From the NCBI RefSeq assembly GCF_035046505.1, contig NC_089829.1, forward strand, positions 33,461,460 to 33,525,459: a stretch of DNA of 64,000 nt. Reading direction: 5' to 3'. Position numbers and translations under genes: made by a program. Positions 22,301-31,512 of this stretch are shown here, one piece after another. Origin of the DNA: Tiliqua scincoides (Eukaryota; Chordata; Lepidosauria; Squamata; Scincidae). The notes under the pieces are model-generated. The model ran no database searches. It was not told the origin of the DNA and worked only from the letters and a program-made list of their open reading frames with translations. Each line of letters starts with the position of its first letter. The first letter of the stretch is position 1.

Positions 22301-24620
22301 AAATGTGTTAAAACTTCAAAATTCTTTTTTGTCCTCAGGTTCCTGTTGCATGCAAATCCTGTCCCTGTGGGTACATATTTATTAGTCGAAAGCTCTTGCA
22401 TGCTAAGCGTTCAGAAAGGCCGCCATCCTCTTCAGGTATAATTCAATTTTATGGATTTTCTCTTACATCTTGTGTAAATATTTCTTTAGAATGTTTTCAG
22501 ACTATGCCCCAAGTTAATAAGAGAACCTGTGGAAGCATCCTTGACTGGAAGAAGAAAAAGACTACGCTGAAACAGGCAACTCAGCTGTTTGATTACTCCT
22601 CACCTTGGATTTGGGGAGAAAAAGCTGGGTTTGCCTTCCCTTGGTAGTCCTGCTTCAGCTGAAGGAACACAACAGAACAATTCACATTATGTGGCAGCCT
22701 CACAGTAATACCACTCCTGTCTGTCCTAACTGTGTTTATGTACTACTGTATGCTAGTACCAGTGCTCTAGCCCAGGGGTTCCCAAAGTGTGGGTTGCAAT
22801 GCCTTAGGACAGTGGTTCCCAAATTGTGAACTGCACTGGTAATTGCGAACAGAGGAGCATTGGATACCAGCCAGGGGAGCTGTGGAATCTTTGCGAAAAA
22901 CTTGCTGCCCTTTACAGTGTACAGTAGGGGTGTCCAAACATTTTGGCAGGAGGGCGTATGTGAGAGTATGTCTTGCAGTAGCTCAAGGCCTATAAAAGGC
23001 CTTGCACAAGGTAAGGCCAAGCTTTCCTTCGCTGCCACTGCTGCATCACAGACGTGAAACAGCAAGTAGTGGAGGGAGCCCACAAGTGGCCCCTGGGCTG
23101 GGGTTTGGGCACCCCTGGTGTATAGGATTGTAGCCCTAATTGGGAGCTGTGGCCAATGGCGCAGTAGGTCAGGGGGGTTGCTAGTTGAAAAAGTTTTGAG
23201 AATCACTGCCTGAGGGTCATATTTAATCTTGTGAAATATCATGAGAGTTGGGCACTACAAACTTGAATCTCATGTGATTTAATGAGATCCAAGATGGCAG
23301 TGCCCAGCTGAGCCAGGAAGAAGAGGCTGCAGGGGCACCATGAGCCCAGTATGTTTGGGAACTCCTGCTGTAGTCTCAGCAATGCAGTAGTTTGCTTTTT
23401 CCTTGCTTCTGAAATCAACCAACCTTCTCCTAACTCTGTTACATGTTCGAGAGGAAGATATAGAACCTTGTACCTTCGGAGTGCATGAGGCCTTTGCATC
23501 TTTAAACTGTCACACATTCCTCACTCCAACAATTGTTAACAGGGCAACTTGAGAACCAGGTAGTGCTTCCTTGGAATTGACCATTTTGAGTACTTTGAAG
23601 GTGCATGTTGAAAATGGGCCAGTATCATGGAAGACTTGGGCTAATGGGGGATTTACTTTGTTTCACTGCAGATACTTGAGCATTAGCTTATCACTTCCCA
23701 GGTAGTCTTCCTCTATACCTCTCTTTTAGGCTAGCTCCTATTGGCTGAATTATTTATTTTTCTTACTTCCTGTGGATACCTCTTGTGTGTGTTTTTATGT
23801 GGATTTGGCAATGTGGGGATTGCTGTGGATATGGGCAGATGTTGATTGGAGGTTATTAATGTCTCTTATTTTTAGTTTGAAAATAACTTGATTTTTGAAA
23901 AATTGTTTTTGTCATGAAGAGCTACCACTCATTCTGCACAAAAAAAGCATGTGGTGGAGGTAGCTGAGAGGCAGATGGCTCTTGTTGCAGTCTGACAAGA
24001 CTAAATTCCAGAATTAGAGAGCCAGTTCTTAGCAAATGCCATTTCTTTAATCTCTTGATGTAGAAAGCAAAAGTGAAGCCAAGAGAAGACGAACAGAGAG
24101 AGTCAAAAGAGAGAGGATAAACTCTGTAGTCAATAAAGACTTGGAAAACAGGAGAAGATCTAGATCCAACAGCCATTCTGACCACAGTAGGAGAGGAAGA
24201 GGGCGTCCAAAGACAGCCTCAGCCAAAAAGCATGAAGAAGAAAGAGGTATGAGAAATGGATCTGTTGCTTGACTTTATCATGATATGAACGCTTGATTAT
24301 GTGACGTGGTGGCCTTTTTGGAATGAGTAGAACTTCCTGTTTGCCTTGGGGACTATTTTCTTGCCTCAATCATTCTAGAAGCTGTTGTGAAACAGAAAGA
24401 ACCTTATTTCTTTTGAGAAAACTTTAGTTCTATGTTTGGGCAGGAATGGCTTAAAAGGAGAGATTGAATACTTGGTTAATGCAATGCTTTTTCTTCTACA
24501 GAGAAACAAGAGAAAGAAGTCGACATGTATGCAAACCTGTCTGATGAAAAGGCTTTCGTATTTTCAGTGGCACTGGCAGAAATAAACAGAAAAATCATCA
24601 ACCAAAGACTTATTCTCTGA
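16298..24620 (+). CDS. C16orf87: C16orf87 homolog (UPF0547 family), complete four-exon coding sequence
   Basis: Coding exons 16298-16363, 22339-22435, 24064-24246 and 24502-24620 join in phase (465 nt with stop) into 154 residues, the same length as human C16orf87. Residues 15-36 form a small zinc-ribbon-like motif: CPEC at 16-19, then CKSCPCGY at 27-34. Residues 61-105 are very basic ([12 protein letters not shown], then RRGRGRPK), consistent with nuclear localisation and nucleic-acid contact. The tail is a conserved acidic/hydrophobic block, [20 protein letters not shown], ending NQRLIL. The protein matches the mammalian one nearly residue for residue at both ends. The biochemical role is not established; links to HDAC/MIER complexes have been reported in proteomics, which the sequence cannot confirm. 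All introns are GT-AG. Confidence 0.96.
16640..16757 (+). repeat. Triplicated C-rich unit in C16orf87 intron 1
   Basis: GCAGCAGCTGGAGTGGGCTT with a C-rich run is repeated three times (about 16668, 16704 and 16736, the middle copy reading GGATTGGAATTAC), unit about 35-45 bp, ending in an A run and GGGG. Confidence 0.75.
16800..18014. other. C16orf87 intron 1, no recognised feature
   Basis: Ordinary intronic sequence. No exon, RNA or clear repeat was seen. Confidence 0.4.
18015..18220. mobile_element. hAT-type MITE (third family), copy 1
   Basis: CAGTGGTTCTCAAAAGTTTC at left; CACACTTCAAGAAATCCTA at right. Blocks GCCCTTTATACTCCTAAA, GTAGCCACTTATGGTGTGCT and GGAGCCCCTGGAGGGG recur at 46517-46710 and 57144-57332. 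The target duplication is poorly preserved here. Confidence 0.72.
18230..22069. other. C16orf87 intron 1, no recognised feature
   Basis: Mostly unique AT-rich intron. ACCATGTTAG is repeated three times near 22000. No conserved exon or RNA gene was seen. Confidence 0.4.
22070..22190 (-). repeat. tRNA-headed SINE, minus strand
   Basis: On the minus strand: AAGCTCAGTGTTCGAGCTCC (A box), CCAGGTTCAATGCTTGGTAT (B box), then CTGGGGAGGACCCCTACCTG. Same layout as 49754-49985, 54795-54900 and 58765-58880. Confidence 0.7.
22339..22435 (+). CDS. C16orf87: C16orf87 coding exon 2
   Basis: The acceptor is TTTTTTGTCCTCAG and the donor is CAG before GTATAA. It encodes [20 protein letters not shown] followed by a Ser/Pro-rich stretch, and completes the zinc ribbon begun in exon 1. 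It ends one base into a codon. Intron 2 (22436-24063) carries the triple hAT nest. Confidence 0.96.
22810..23208. mobile_element. hAT-type MITE, middle of the nest
   Basis: The ends CAGTGGTTCCCAAATTGT and TTTTGAGAATCACTG, with flanks CCTTAGGA (22802-22809) and CCTGAGGG (23209-23216), 6 of 8. It lies within 22773-23367. Confidence 0.78.
22925..23117. mobile_element. hAT-type MITE, innermost of the nest
   Basis: The ends TAGGGGTGTCCAAACATT and GGGTTTGGGCACCCCTG, with flanks GTGTACAG (22917-22924) and GTGTATAG (23118-23125), 7 of 8. It is the same family as the elements at 47656-48540. Confidence 0.85.
23376..24063. other. C16orf87 intron 2, remainder
   Basis: No repeat or exon recognised between the hAT nest and exon 3. 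The interval holds the expected polypyrimidine region before the TAG acceptor. Confidence 0.4.
24064..24246 (+). CDS. C16orf87: C16orf87 coding exon 3 (basic region)
   Basis: The acceptor is GATGTAG and the donor is GAG before GTATGA. It encodes the Lys/Arg-rich middle: [20 protein letters not shown], then [20 protein letters not shown] and [18 protein letters not shown]. It is nearly identical to the mammalian segment, so strong purifying selection is likely. Confidence 0.96.
24502..24620 (+). CDS. C16orf87: C16orf87 coding exon 4 with stop codon
   Basis: The acceptor is TTCTTCTACAG. It encodes [20 protein letters not shown] then [18 protein letters not shown], and ends with TGA at 24618-24620. 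The tail is the most conserved part of the family. Confidence 0.96.
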
Positions 24621-25215
24621 TCTGCCCAGCACAAAAGCCTGCAGTGGTGCTTAATAAGCCAAGTAATGGATTTCAGAAATTCGATGGCTTCTCAAGCAGC
24701 AAGTCCTGACATTGGCATCAGCAAAGCCCACACACTTTCCTGGCTGAAACTTGGTTACTGATGCTGTTTTTGGAGCTTATAGATTGTGCTGTTCCGGCTA
24801 ATTGTCAAGAAGCAAAGCAGTCAGCACTTGGCCTGGAAAAAAAATTGAAAGCAAACATCCTTTTAATTCTTCAAAGGCAGCTTCTAGGAAAATGCACAGA
24901 GTTTGAAAGCTTTCTTCTTTTGAACACTCGTTTTCTAGACCTGCTGCCCCAATGCAATATGTTAATTAACTTAATTTTCCTTTACAGAGTGTATTCCAGA
25001 TGTTTACCTGTTTTGAAGCATTCATGTATTTAGGTATGCTAACCTTTTAATAAATTGGTATTCTGCTGACAATGCAGACTTGGTTATAGAAGGAAAAAAA
25101 CCCCACAGATCTTTTTTGGCATAAGATTGAATTACCATTGTTCAAAAATACCTAAGCAAATGACTTGTGCTCAGATTAAGTGTGATGTAATAAAGTAAGA
25201 ACGGTTTTCCAGATG
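24621..25215 (+). other. C16orf87: C16orf87 3' UTR with two candidate poly(A) signals
   Basis: Unique AT-rich sequence follows the stop. AATAAA hexamers stand at 25049-25054 and 25189-25194, so alternative transcript ends near 25070 and 25210 are plausible. No recognisable repeat was seen before the second signal. Confidence 0.6.
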
Positions 25216-25516
25216 TGTAATGCATTCTTGCTGGTTAAAAATGGATCATTATTTAAAAGAATGCTGTAATTTTTTATTGTGTGAAACAAGGTACTGGATA
25301 GAATGCCTACCATGTTTTGGCAAAGTATGAAATAAGCTTATTTTGACTTTATATCTAAGTATTCTATAGTATGTCTGCTATGTTTTTGGAAAAATATTGC
25401 CCACAGTACCTTAGATTCACAATATGCTGAACTCTGTAATCTGCAGAATAGCTAGGAAATGTGTATGGGTGGTTTTTGTTTTATGCATTGTCCTGAACTT
25501 TTTGGCATGCTATAAA

Positions 25517-25880
25517 CAGGTGTTCAACCTGTGGGTTGTGACCCCAGTAGGGTCATGAAGCCTCATGGGGAGAGGTCACGGCAACCTTTCAAAGCCTGTG
25601 CCAGACAGGGCTTGGATCCATTCCAGAAATGGTATTGCCTTATGCAAACTGAGTTCTTGACATAATCCTGCACAGCCTCTTCTCTCAGTCTTGCCCCCAC
25701 AGCTCCTAAGGCTGGCCCTGCTCAGGCTGCTACCTCACAGAGTTGTTGTGAAGACACAAGAAGTAAGGGGAAATGGGTTGGAGGGGTGAGCAGATCGGGT
25801 CCTGGGAGGGGGGAACAGTGGTGGGGCCCTAGCCTCATACTTTATATATTGGGGTTGTGGCACAAAAAGATTGAACACTG
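25517..25880. mobile_element. hAT-like MITE downstream of C16orf87
   Basis: GTTCAACCTGTGGGTTGTGA near the left and GGGTTGTGGCACAAAAAGAT then TGAACACTG at the right form imperfect inverted ends. Related ends occur at 42005-42040 and 58695-58728. The target duplication is unclear. Confidence 0.6.
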
Positions 25881-25884
25881 CTAA

Positions 25885-26060
25885 AGAATACCTATATTCT
25901 CTATTCTATATAGGTAGAATATATAGGTAGAATTATAGGTAGAAATATATAGGTATATATAGAATATAGGTAGACTTCTATGTAGGTAAAATATACCTAT
26001 ATTCCTATAGAATATATACCTATATTCTATATAGGTATAGGTGTATATATAGGCATTTAT
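25885..26060. repeat. AT-rich minisatellite (TATATAGGTAGAATA units)
   Basis: Variants of ATATAGGTAGAAT and TATTCTATATAGGTA repeat in both orientations over about 170 bases. Likely slippage-prone low-complexity DNA. Confidence 0.85.
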
Positions 26061-27447
26061 ATAGAGTACCTTAATTTCATTCAATACCCATAATTGGTGC
26101 ACCAATGTTTCCTGTAGTGTTACAAAGTGTTAATGACAGATGCACACCCTTAATTGTTGGGAATCTGGTAGCTCACGTTTTGCTGTTCATACTTTGGGGA
26201 TAACTCTAGCGTGGTGTGTCCTCAGCAACCCGATGACCGCGTATGGAACTGCTTCAGTTTTCACACTAAATGGGACCAATATCTGCTTTTTTTATTTTAC
26301 ATGTGAAGTTATGCCCCAGCTTTATGCTTCTAAAGAAGGCCCCCCAAATGACTTATATCACTGGAAAACAAATACAATAATAAAATGCAGCAAAATATGT
26401 AAAAACAATCTCAAAATTGCCAATTAAATTACTAAAGAGCATGAGGAAGCAAATATATATATATGGTGGTGTTATTTAACTACCCACCTGCTTGAATGAG
26501 CAAGTCTTGGCTAGCAGGTGAGGAGACACTAGTGAAGAGGAGTTCCAAAGGTTGGGGATGCAATTGAAAAAAGGTTGTGTCATGTCTGTTTCCTCTCCCT
26601 TGCCTTGGCAACTTCAGAAAGTAGTTTAGGAACAGCATTAAACCCCTACTATCAGAGAGAGACTAACTGGTGATAGCAGCAGTTTACAGTGTCTAGAGTA
26701 GCAGGATATACTGCACTTGTAATGCTGGTGAAAAGAGAAGTAGCATGTTCTATGATTGCAAATAGATGTTGCCTTACAAGTTTAACTGCTTTGAAAGCAC
26801 AAGGAGGGCTTTATGCAGCCCGATTGAAAGGAAGTCATGAGTAACTTTGCACAGATACTCAATTTATACCCCACTTTTCTCCTAAATGGGCACCCAAAGA
26901 GGCTTGCAAAATATAAAGATATAATAATTAAAGATAATACAATACAACAGTACGTATATAATGCAAATCCCTACATTAATGTTATGAAATGCTGGGGTTT
27001 TGCTTTTTGAACTTTTTTGTGTTGAATTGAATATTTTGATTACCCAGTCTTCTAAATAGAGCCTTGTACTACAACCTAGGATAATCCTCTAGGAGAAAAT
27101 GGAATGGCCCTCCAGAGTCTTATTCCCTAAAAGAATTGTCCATTTTAGTTAGTCTTTCAGACATTACAGTAGGACTCTCTGAAATCTCATTAGAAAACTT
27201 TCTGAAAGGTTGTGTCTGATGAGGAAGTTCAGTTCTGTGATGACAACAGACACTAACTACCATTTCCGCAGGGCTCCCTTCCCCTGGTCTTTCCTGCCAG
27301 AGTCCTGTGGGTGTTGCAACTTTATGCTGGAATTCAATTTTGAGAAACGGTGTCCTTAACAGCCTAGAAGAAAAGAATGAGTAGACCTTCAGAGAAAACA
27401 TTCAATCCACAAGTTAAAACTGATACAAGGTTTGCACAGCTCTACAC
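26061..27447. other. Intergenic; one weak L2-like fragment, otherwise nothing recognised
   Basis: TTTATACCCCACTTTTCTCC followed by GAGGCTTGCAAAATATAAAG at about 26865-26960 looks like a minus-strand L2-type 3' UTR. An AT run lies at 26453. No gene was seen. Confidence 0.45.
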
Positions 27448-27542
27448 CACAATCTTAGGCATATCTTTGCAGAAGTAAGTCCCATTATGTTCAGTGGGAC
27501 TTAACTCCAGGATAAGTATGTACATATGGATCGCAACCCTAC
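27448..27542 (+). repeat. Short palindromic repeat (AGTAAGTCCCATT family)
   Basis: CACAATCTTAGGCATATCTT, GCAGAAGTAAGTCCCATTAT, AGTGGGACTTAACTCCAGG in order; it abuts the CR1 copy that follows. Confidence 0.8.
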
Positions 27543-29165
27543 TCTTCTGTATAGTGTCTGCATTTGTAGCAGTGGCTGTGTTTCGTGACAGCATTTTGCT
27601 GCACAAACTGCCAATATTCCAGGTTTGACCTTACAATGGATTTGTACAACGGCATTACAGTATTAGCTGTCTTATTCTCAATGCCTTTCCTAATGATCCC
27701 ATGCGTGGAATTAGCCCTCTTCACTGCTGCTGTACATTGGGTCAACACTTTCATTGAGCTGTCCACCAGCACCCCAAGATCTCTCCTGATCTGTCACAGA
27801 CAGCTCAGAACCGATTAGTCTATATATAAAGTTGGAATCTTTGCCCCAATGTGCATGACTTTGCACCTACAGGTCCAGCCTTGCTATACGCAGATTTGAC
27901 TCAACACGAATGGCCACTGCAAATGAGAAGGAATGTGCTGAACCCTGGAGAAGGGCAAAAATGCATCCCCTTTAAAATCAGTTTAAAAAACTGATCAGTC
28001 CTTTAACAATAGGTTAGTGAGAGAGAGAGGGGGGGCAGCTGGCTGATAATCCATCAATACTTCTCACTCCAGGTGACCCCTCCCTTCCCCCTGAGCTTCT
28101 GAAAGAAAGGTGATCACTGCATTGGTGAAGGGAAGGACTGAGTGAAGCGCCTCTGTAAGCACTTGGAGGACTGATTGATGGATTGTCTTCTTAATGACTC
28201 TTATCTTACATCACAAAGGTCAGCCAGGCTGTTGTTAAATTACCAGAGCAAAGAAACTTTGTTTTTTAAATTGATTTGCTATAGTGTGTTTTTTTGCCAT
28301 CCACCCGAATAATGAGGCTCAACCTGTACTTAATGCATCTGCCATTTTGCTGCCCAGTCTCCCAGTTTGGAGAGATCCTGCTGGAGCTCTTCACAATCTC
28401 TTCTGGTCTTCACCACTCAGAAAAGTTTGGTGTCATCTGCAAACTTGTCTCCAGGTCATTTATGAACAGGTTGAAAAGTACAGCTCCCAGGACAGATTCT
28501 TGCAGCACGCCACTTTCCACTTCTCTCCATTGTGAAAATTACCCATTGACACCCACTCTCTGCTTCCTAGACCTCAACCAGTTCCTAATCTAGGAGAGGA
28601 CCTGCCCTCTAATTCCCTGATGGTGGAGTTTTCTCAGCAGCCTTTTGTGAGGGACCTTGTCAAACTCCTTCTGAAAGTACAGATAAATAATATCCATGGG
28701 TTCTCCCATATCCACATGCCTATTGACCTTATCAAAGAATTCTAAAAGGTTCGTGAGTCAAGGCTTACCTTTACAGAAGCCATGCTGATTCTCCCTCAGC
28801 AAGGCTTGTTTGTCTATGTGTTTTAAGATTTTATCTTTGAGGCATTCCTCCATCTTACCTGGAACATACATTAGGCTGACTGGCCTATAATTACCCGGGT
28901 CCTCTCCTTCCCTTTTTAAAGATTGGTGTGACACTTGCTATCCTCCAACCTTCTGGCACCATGGCCATTTCAAGGGACAAGTTGCATATTTTAGTCAAGA
29001 GATCAGCAACTTCACTCTTCAGTTCCTTAATAACTCCTGGGTGGATGCCATCAGGACCTGGTCACTTATTGATTTTTAATTTGTCAATTAGGTCTGAAAC
29101 ATCTCTCTTAACCTCTGTCCAATTTAGTTCCTTGGTCAGGAGGGCCAAGTTCAGTTCTCACCACT
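27543..29165 (-). mobile_element. CR1 LINE reverse-transcriptase region, broken
   Basis: Minus-strand peptide fragments read as CR1 ORF2, N to C: PGPDGIHPGVIKEL (near 29060), VTPIFKKGR (near 28920), HIDKQALLRENQHGFCKGK (near 28800), FDKVPHKRLL (near 28650), SVLGAVLFNLFINDLE (near 28480), and MLVDSSMKVLTQCTAAVKRA (27770) with GIIRKGIENKTANTVMPLYK. It needs several frame changes and carries an unrelated insertion at about 27870-28290, so it is dead. Confidence 0.88.
27870..28290. mobile_element. Tigger-like DNA element inserted in CR1
   Basis: CAGGTCCAGCCTTGCTATAC and AATGGCCACTGCAAATGAGA, AGGAATGTGCTGA also open the element at 44201. The right end is diverged; CR1 sequence resumes at about 28300. 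Confidence 0.6.
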
Positions 29166-29195
29166 GAAACAAGCAGGGCAAGCACTTGCTTAGTT

Positions 29196-29415
29196 ATATA
29201 AGAACAGCCCCACTGGATCAGGCCATAGGCCCATCTAGTCCAGCTTCCTGTATTTCACAGCGGCCCACCAAATGCCCCAGGGAGCACATCAGATAACAAG
29301 AGACCTGCATCCTGGTGCCCTCCCTTGCATTGACATTCTGACATAGCCCATTTCTAAAATCAGGAGGTTGCGCATACACATCATGGCTTGTAACCCGGAC
29401 TGGAGAGAAGGTCTT
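29196..29415 (-). mobile_element. CR1 LINE 3' end
   Basis: ATAAGAACAGCCCCACTGGA, CAGCTTCCTGTATTTCACAG, AACAAGAGACCTGCATCCTG and CATCATGGCTTGTAACCC match the copies at 52150 and 55051. Confidence 0.85.
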
Positions 29416-30142
29416 TTTGATGGTAGTACCTTGGCTGCGGGTTGCTTTTTCCAAGGTACAGGAAGAAGAGGGATGGAAATGTATGGCCTGCTGATAGCGG
29501 GCACCCCTGCCAATCTGCTATTAGAGGGACTTCTCAGTTGGTTTCATAGGTGGGCCATCTCTCTGCGCTAGCTTTGGCACTGCAGCTGATGTTAAAAATA
29601 CCATCATCCTTCTCTGCACCCTCAGCAAAAACTTTGGTCTGTGTGTGTGGTACCACTTCTGGCTTTGACTATTGCATTCTGCCCCTCCCAGGGCTCCTCT
29701 TGTCTCACTTCTCTCCAGAACGCTGCTGCTAACGTTGACTTTTCTTGTCAGTGTTTCTCTTTGCCGCAGGGATGGCCAGCTTTGCTTTTACTGCAATCAT
29801 GACAAAATTCACAGATGAGAACAACTGAGGCTTGGAGAAAGTCCTGAAACATCACCTTTCATTTCTCAAACTTGGCATTAATAAACTTCCAACTCAATTT
29901 GTCATTGCACCCTTTTGTTGCTAGGTGGCATTGTCTTTCCAAGAAAGCCATGCTGCTGCTTTGTTCTGGCACAAGGTATTTTACAGCTTGAAGGGGAATA
30001 CCAATGGGCACCCTCTCCTTTTTTGCTCTGTTAAAATCACACTCCCAATTCCTTCCTTCTTTTTCAGTTCCTTTCTTTTTCTTTTGGAAAAGGGAGAAAG
30101 AATCGAAGCAATATGCTTCTTTATTACCTTTCTTCCTCTGTA
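29416..30142. other. Intergenic, no recognised feature
   Basis: No gene, RNA or clear repeat was recognised. Confidence 0.4.
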
Positions 30143-30454
30143 GACCAGCCCAGTGTTTCTCAAACTGTGGGTTGGGACCCACTGGGTGGGTTGCAAGCCA
30201 ATTTCAGGTGGGTCCCCATTCATTTCAATATTTTATTTTTAATATATTACAGCCCAATCCTATTTTCTGCAGAAGCGCGCGTGGCCTCTGGGACACCAAG
30301 TGCCTCTGGGAACTAAGTGCCAGGTAAGGCACCATGAGTTCAGCAGCAGGGAGAGGAAGCCAGGGCCCCATACACCGCCCTTCTCTTCCCTTGAGAAGAG
30401 GGCAGCAAACCAGTGTAGGGTTTTTTAAGTACCCCTAAATTAAAAAAAAAAGCT

Positions 30455-30733
30455 ATGCAGTCAGACAGCCAGCAGCAGGGCGGGGGCTATCCAGTGTTTT
30501 GCATCGAGTGTAACATGTATGACTACATGCCTCGAGGGCATAAGTCATGGGTGTGTCCTCGGTGCAAGGAGCTCCAGGATCTCAGGGAACGCATCCGCTC
30601 CCTTGAAGCCTTGGTGGGTGACCTGGAGAAGCGCAGGCAGGCAGAGAAGAACCGTGGGGAGACTGTCTGGAACCATCTAATGCACAGCCTTTCTCCATTA
30701 GCAACTCTAAATACAGAATGTGAGTGTAAGTAA
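30455..30733 (+). CDS. Zinc-finger/coiled-coil frame, probable LINE ORF1 N-terminus
   Basis: 92 codons, MQSDSQQQGGGYPVFCIECN onward. C16 and C19 with C34 and C37 (CIEC, CPRC) make a four-cysteine finger, followed by a heptad-like helix ELQDLRERIRSLEALVGDLE. CR1- and L2-type ORF1 proteins begin with this finger plus coiled-coil plan, so a LINE ORF1 fragment is the best reading. The last codons run into TGTGAGTGTAAGTAA. A second copy of the SLEALVGDLEK segment lies at 30837-30868, so the locus is rearranged. The alternative, a frame co-opted by the hAT element, is not excluded. No promoter was seen. Confidence 0.5.
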   Translation: MQSDSQQQGGGYPVFCIECNMYDYMPRGHKSWVCPRCKELQDLRERIRSLEALVGDLEKRRQAEKNRGETVWNHLMHSLSPLATLNTECECK

Positions 30734-30824
30734 AATGACACCCTGCACTGCCTGAAGCTTAATTCAGGGAGGCAATTCCGTTATCAATCAGCTTCTCAAA
30801 CCTTTCAGCTTTCTCTTTTGCCAG
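30665..30824 (+). repeat. 160-bp inverted duplicate partner of 36675-36834
   Basis: Its reverse complement aligns without gaps to 36675-36834 with 3 mismatches by my count (157 of 160). It covers the end of the ORF1-like frame and the sequence after it. Confidence 0.85.
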
Positions 30825-30999
30825 ACACCGCCCTTCCCTTGAAGCCTTGGTGGGCGACCTGGAGAAAAAAAAATATATATATATTCCTGCTAGATGATGT
30901 CATTTCCGGTCATGACATCACTTCTGGTGGGTCCTGACAGATTCTCATTCTCAATAGTGGATCCTGGTGCTAAAAATGTGAGAACCATTGGACCAGCCT

Positions 31000-31498
31000 G
31001 TTGGTGGTAGGGGTTTTCTTCTGTGGGCTTCCTCTGAGAACTGACTTGCAATCTGTCTGCTTCACTCTGCATGGCAAGGCTGCCCCTGTCAACTGTTACT
31101 TGCTATTAGAGGCAGAACATATGCTCCCCCCCCCCAGCTGACTGAGCCTTATGGTTCCTTCTCTCATTCTTTTGAAAAGTCCAGCAGGAGAAGGAACCAA
31201 AGGGAAGGAAGCCATTAACACTTTGCTAATTGCTTTTCCCCTCCCCCCTTCCCACAACAACTGCTTGTATTTCAGTGGTCCAGGGCCACTTTGCTAGCCA
31301 CCCAGCAGAGAGGAGGTCTGTCACGGGCTGCTGGTGAAAGCAGTCAGTCAGGGCGGTCAGAGATAGCACAGCAAGAAGAGGCTGTCAGGGAAGTTGAGCT
31401 TTTGACTGGAGTGGAGTCATCTTGACCTGGCATCGCTGAGGGCTTAGGTTTAAGATGCTTACTTGAATGACCAGAGAATGGACAGTTTATTCTATGAT
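31000..31498. other. Intergenic, no recognised feature
   Basis: No gene or clear repeat; a C9 run lies at about 31127. Confidence 0.4.
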
Positions 31499-31512
31499 TT
31501 GGTTAAAAATTT

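Larger units (their letters stand above)
22773..23367. mobile_element. hAT-type MITE, outermost of a three-level nest
   Basis: The ends CAGGGGTTCCCAAAGTGT and GTTTGGGAACTCCTG are inverted. Flanks CTCTAGCC (22765-22772) and CTGTAGTC (23368-23375) match at 6 of 8. It is interrupted after 37 bases by the next element. Confidence 0.75.
30151..30990. mobile_element. hAT-type element with perfect 8-bp target duplication and an internal LINE ORF1-like frame
   Basis: The ends CAGTGTTTCTCAAACTGTGG and GTGAGAACCATTG are inverted repeats, flanked by identical GACCAGCC at 30143-30150 and 30991-30998. Outer sequence (GGTTGGGACCCACTGGGTGG, TTCTGGTGGGTCCTGACAG) is typical non-autonomous hAT. The centre carries the zinc-finger frame at 30455-30733 and an A/AT-rich stretch at 30866-30885. 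Confidence 0.85.

Noticed and set aside
22736-23242. 168-codon minus-strand frame
   Set aside because: Entirely composed of the three nested hAT MITEs; not a gene.
26140-26427. 95-codon plus-strand frame downstream of C16orf87
   Set aside because: No recognisable domain, no family match and AT-rich composition.
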